Origin: Candidatus Poseidoniaceae archaeon | GTDB lineage: Archaea; Thermoplasmatota; Poseidoniia; Poseidoniales; Poseidoniaceae | NCBI GenBank assembly: GCA_028822955.1 | Contig: JAPKCL010000103.1 | Coordinates: forward strand, 1 to 5,985 | Reading direction: 5' to 3' | Length of the DNA stretch: 5,985 nt | In this document: positions 5,815 through 5,985 of the stretch, piece after piece | How the letters are laid out: every line of letters begins with the position of its first letter | How positions within the stretch are numbered: position 1 is the stretch's first letter | Position numbers and translations under genes: made by a program | The notes under the pieces: model-generated | What the model saw: the letters and a program-made list of their open reading frames with translations, nothing else | What the model was told of the DNA's origin: nothing | The model's database searches: none

Positions 5815-5823
5815 GTATTATAC
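5815..5823 (-). promoter_or_regulatory. TATA-like element for the small membrane protein gene
   Basis: On the minus strand the sequence is gtataatac, centred near 5819. It sits about 26 bases before the GTG at 5793 and 35 bases before the ATG at 5784. Its spacing is the argument for the GTG start and a leaderless mRNA. Confidence 0.45.
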
Positions 5824-5911
5824 TTGCTCCAGTATTCAATTCAATTATGAACACCATGACATATGGAGATAGTATGCAAGTACGGGATTCACTGTTGACG
5901 CTTCTATAGTT

Positions 5912-5985
5912 TTACTCGTCGAATCTTTGCCATTCGGAATTGGAACCTTCGTTACGATACCATGAGTTTTCTTGGCCGTCTGTAT
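5912..5985 (-). CDS. Possible C-terminal tail of a gene entering from the right edge (partial)
   Basis: Reading the minus strand from 5983, 23 codons run to a TAA at 5912-5914. The residues are hydrophilic, with spaced aromatics: an SWYRNEG block and then SEWQRFDE at the end. The two W-centred pieces 10 residues apart (tgg at 5960-5962 and 5930-5932) look like short aromatic repeats at the ends of some archaeal membrane proteins, which is only an impression. A second open frame on the same strand (5985 to 5845, 46 residues) is less protein-like. The piece is too short to name a family. Confidence 0.4.
   Translation of the reverse strand, partial: TDGQENSWYRNEGSNSEWQRFDE

Noticed and set aside
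5845..5985. Second open minus-strand frame at the right edge (46 residues)
   Set aside because: It continues through the upstream region of the small membrane protein gene and ends close to its promoter; the frame ending at 5912 has the more natural composition. Neither can be settled without more sequence.

Overview
The window looks like part of a compact, moderately AT-rich prokaryotic chromosome, most likely a planktonic marine euryarchaeon of the Marine Group II (Poseidoniales) type. The archaeal reading is an inference. It rests on TATA-like boxes about 25 bases in front of several start codons with almost no leader, very poor Shine-Dalgarno sites, a T-run behind one gene, and a very long secreted protein with many N-glycosylation sequons. 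No rRNA, tRNA, CRISPR array or mobile element was recognised.

Layout. (1) Bases 1-3385, minus strand: one uninterrupted reading frame of 1128 codons that runs off the left edge. It encodes a secreted, probably surface-anchored protein with a signal peptide, a glycine-rich segment carrying four copies of a beta-solenoid-like motif, and a C-terminal series of beta-sandwich (Ig-like) modules. I translated the whole frame by hand and found no stop. All open frames on the plus strand between 200 and 3500 are shadows of this gene. (2) Bases 3386-3583: a divergent intergenic region with candidate promoters for both flanking genes and a short palindrome. (3) Bases 3584-4795, plus strand: a 403-residue membrane di-iron hydroxylase/desaturase of the fatty acid hydroxylase (sterol desaturase) superfamily, with all histidine clusters intact and unusual N- and C-terminal extensions. 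A T-run follows it. (4) Bases 4883-5312: two small convergent reading frames, one on each strand, that overlap tail to tail by 188 bases. Each has a plausible promoter and a coding-like composition outside the overlap. (5) Bases 5464-5793, minus strand: a small protein with three predicted membrane segments. (6) Bases 5912-5985, minus strand: a possible C-terminal tail of a gene that enters from the right edge.

The genes do not form an obvious pathway. The shared theme is the cell envelope: a large secreted protein, a membrane lipid- or isoprenoid-modifying enzyme and a small membrane protein. Each seems to have its own promoter, so the order does not suggest one operon. The most unusual items are the glycine-rich solenoid plus Ig-like protein and the convergent overlapping pair.
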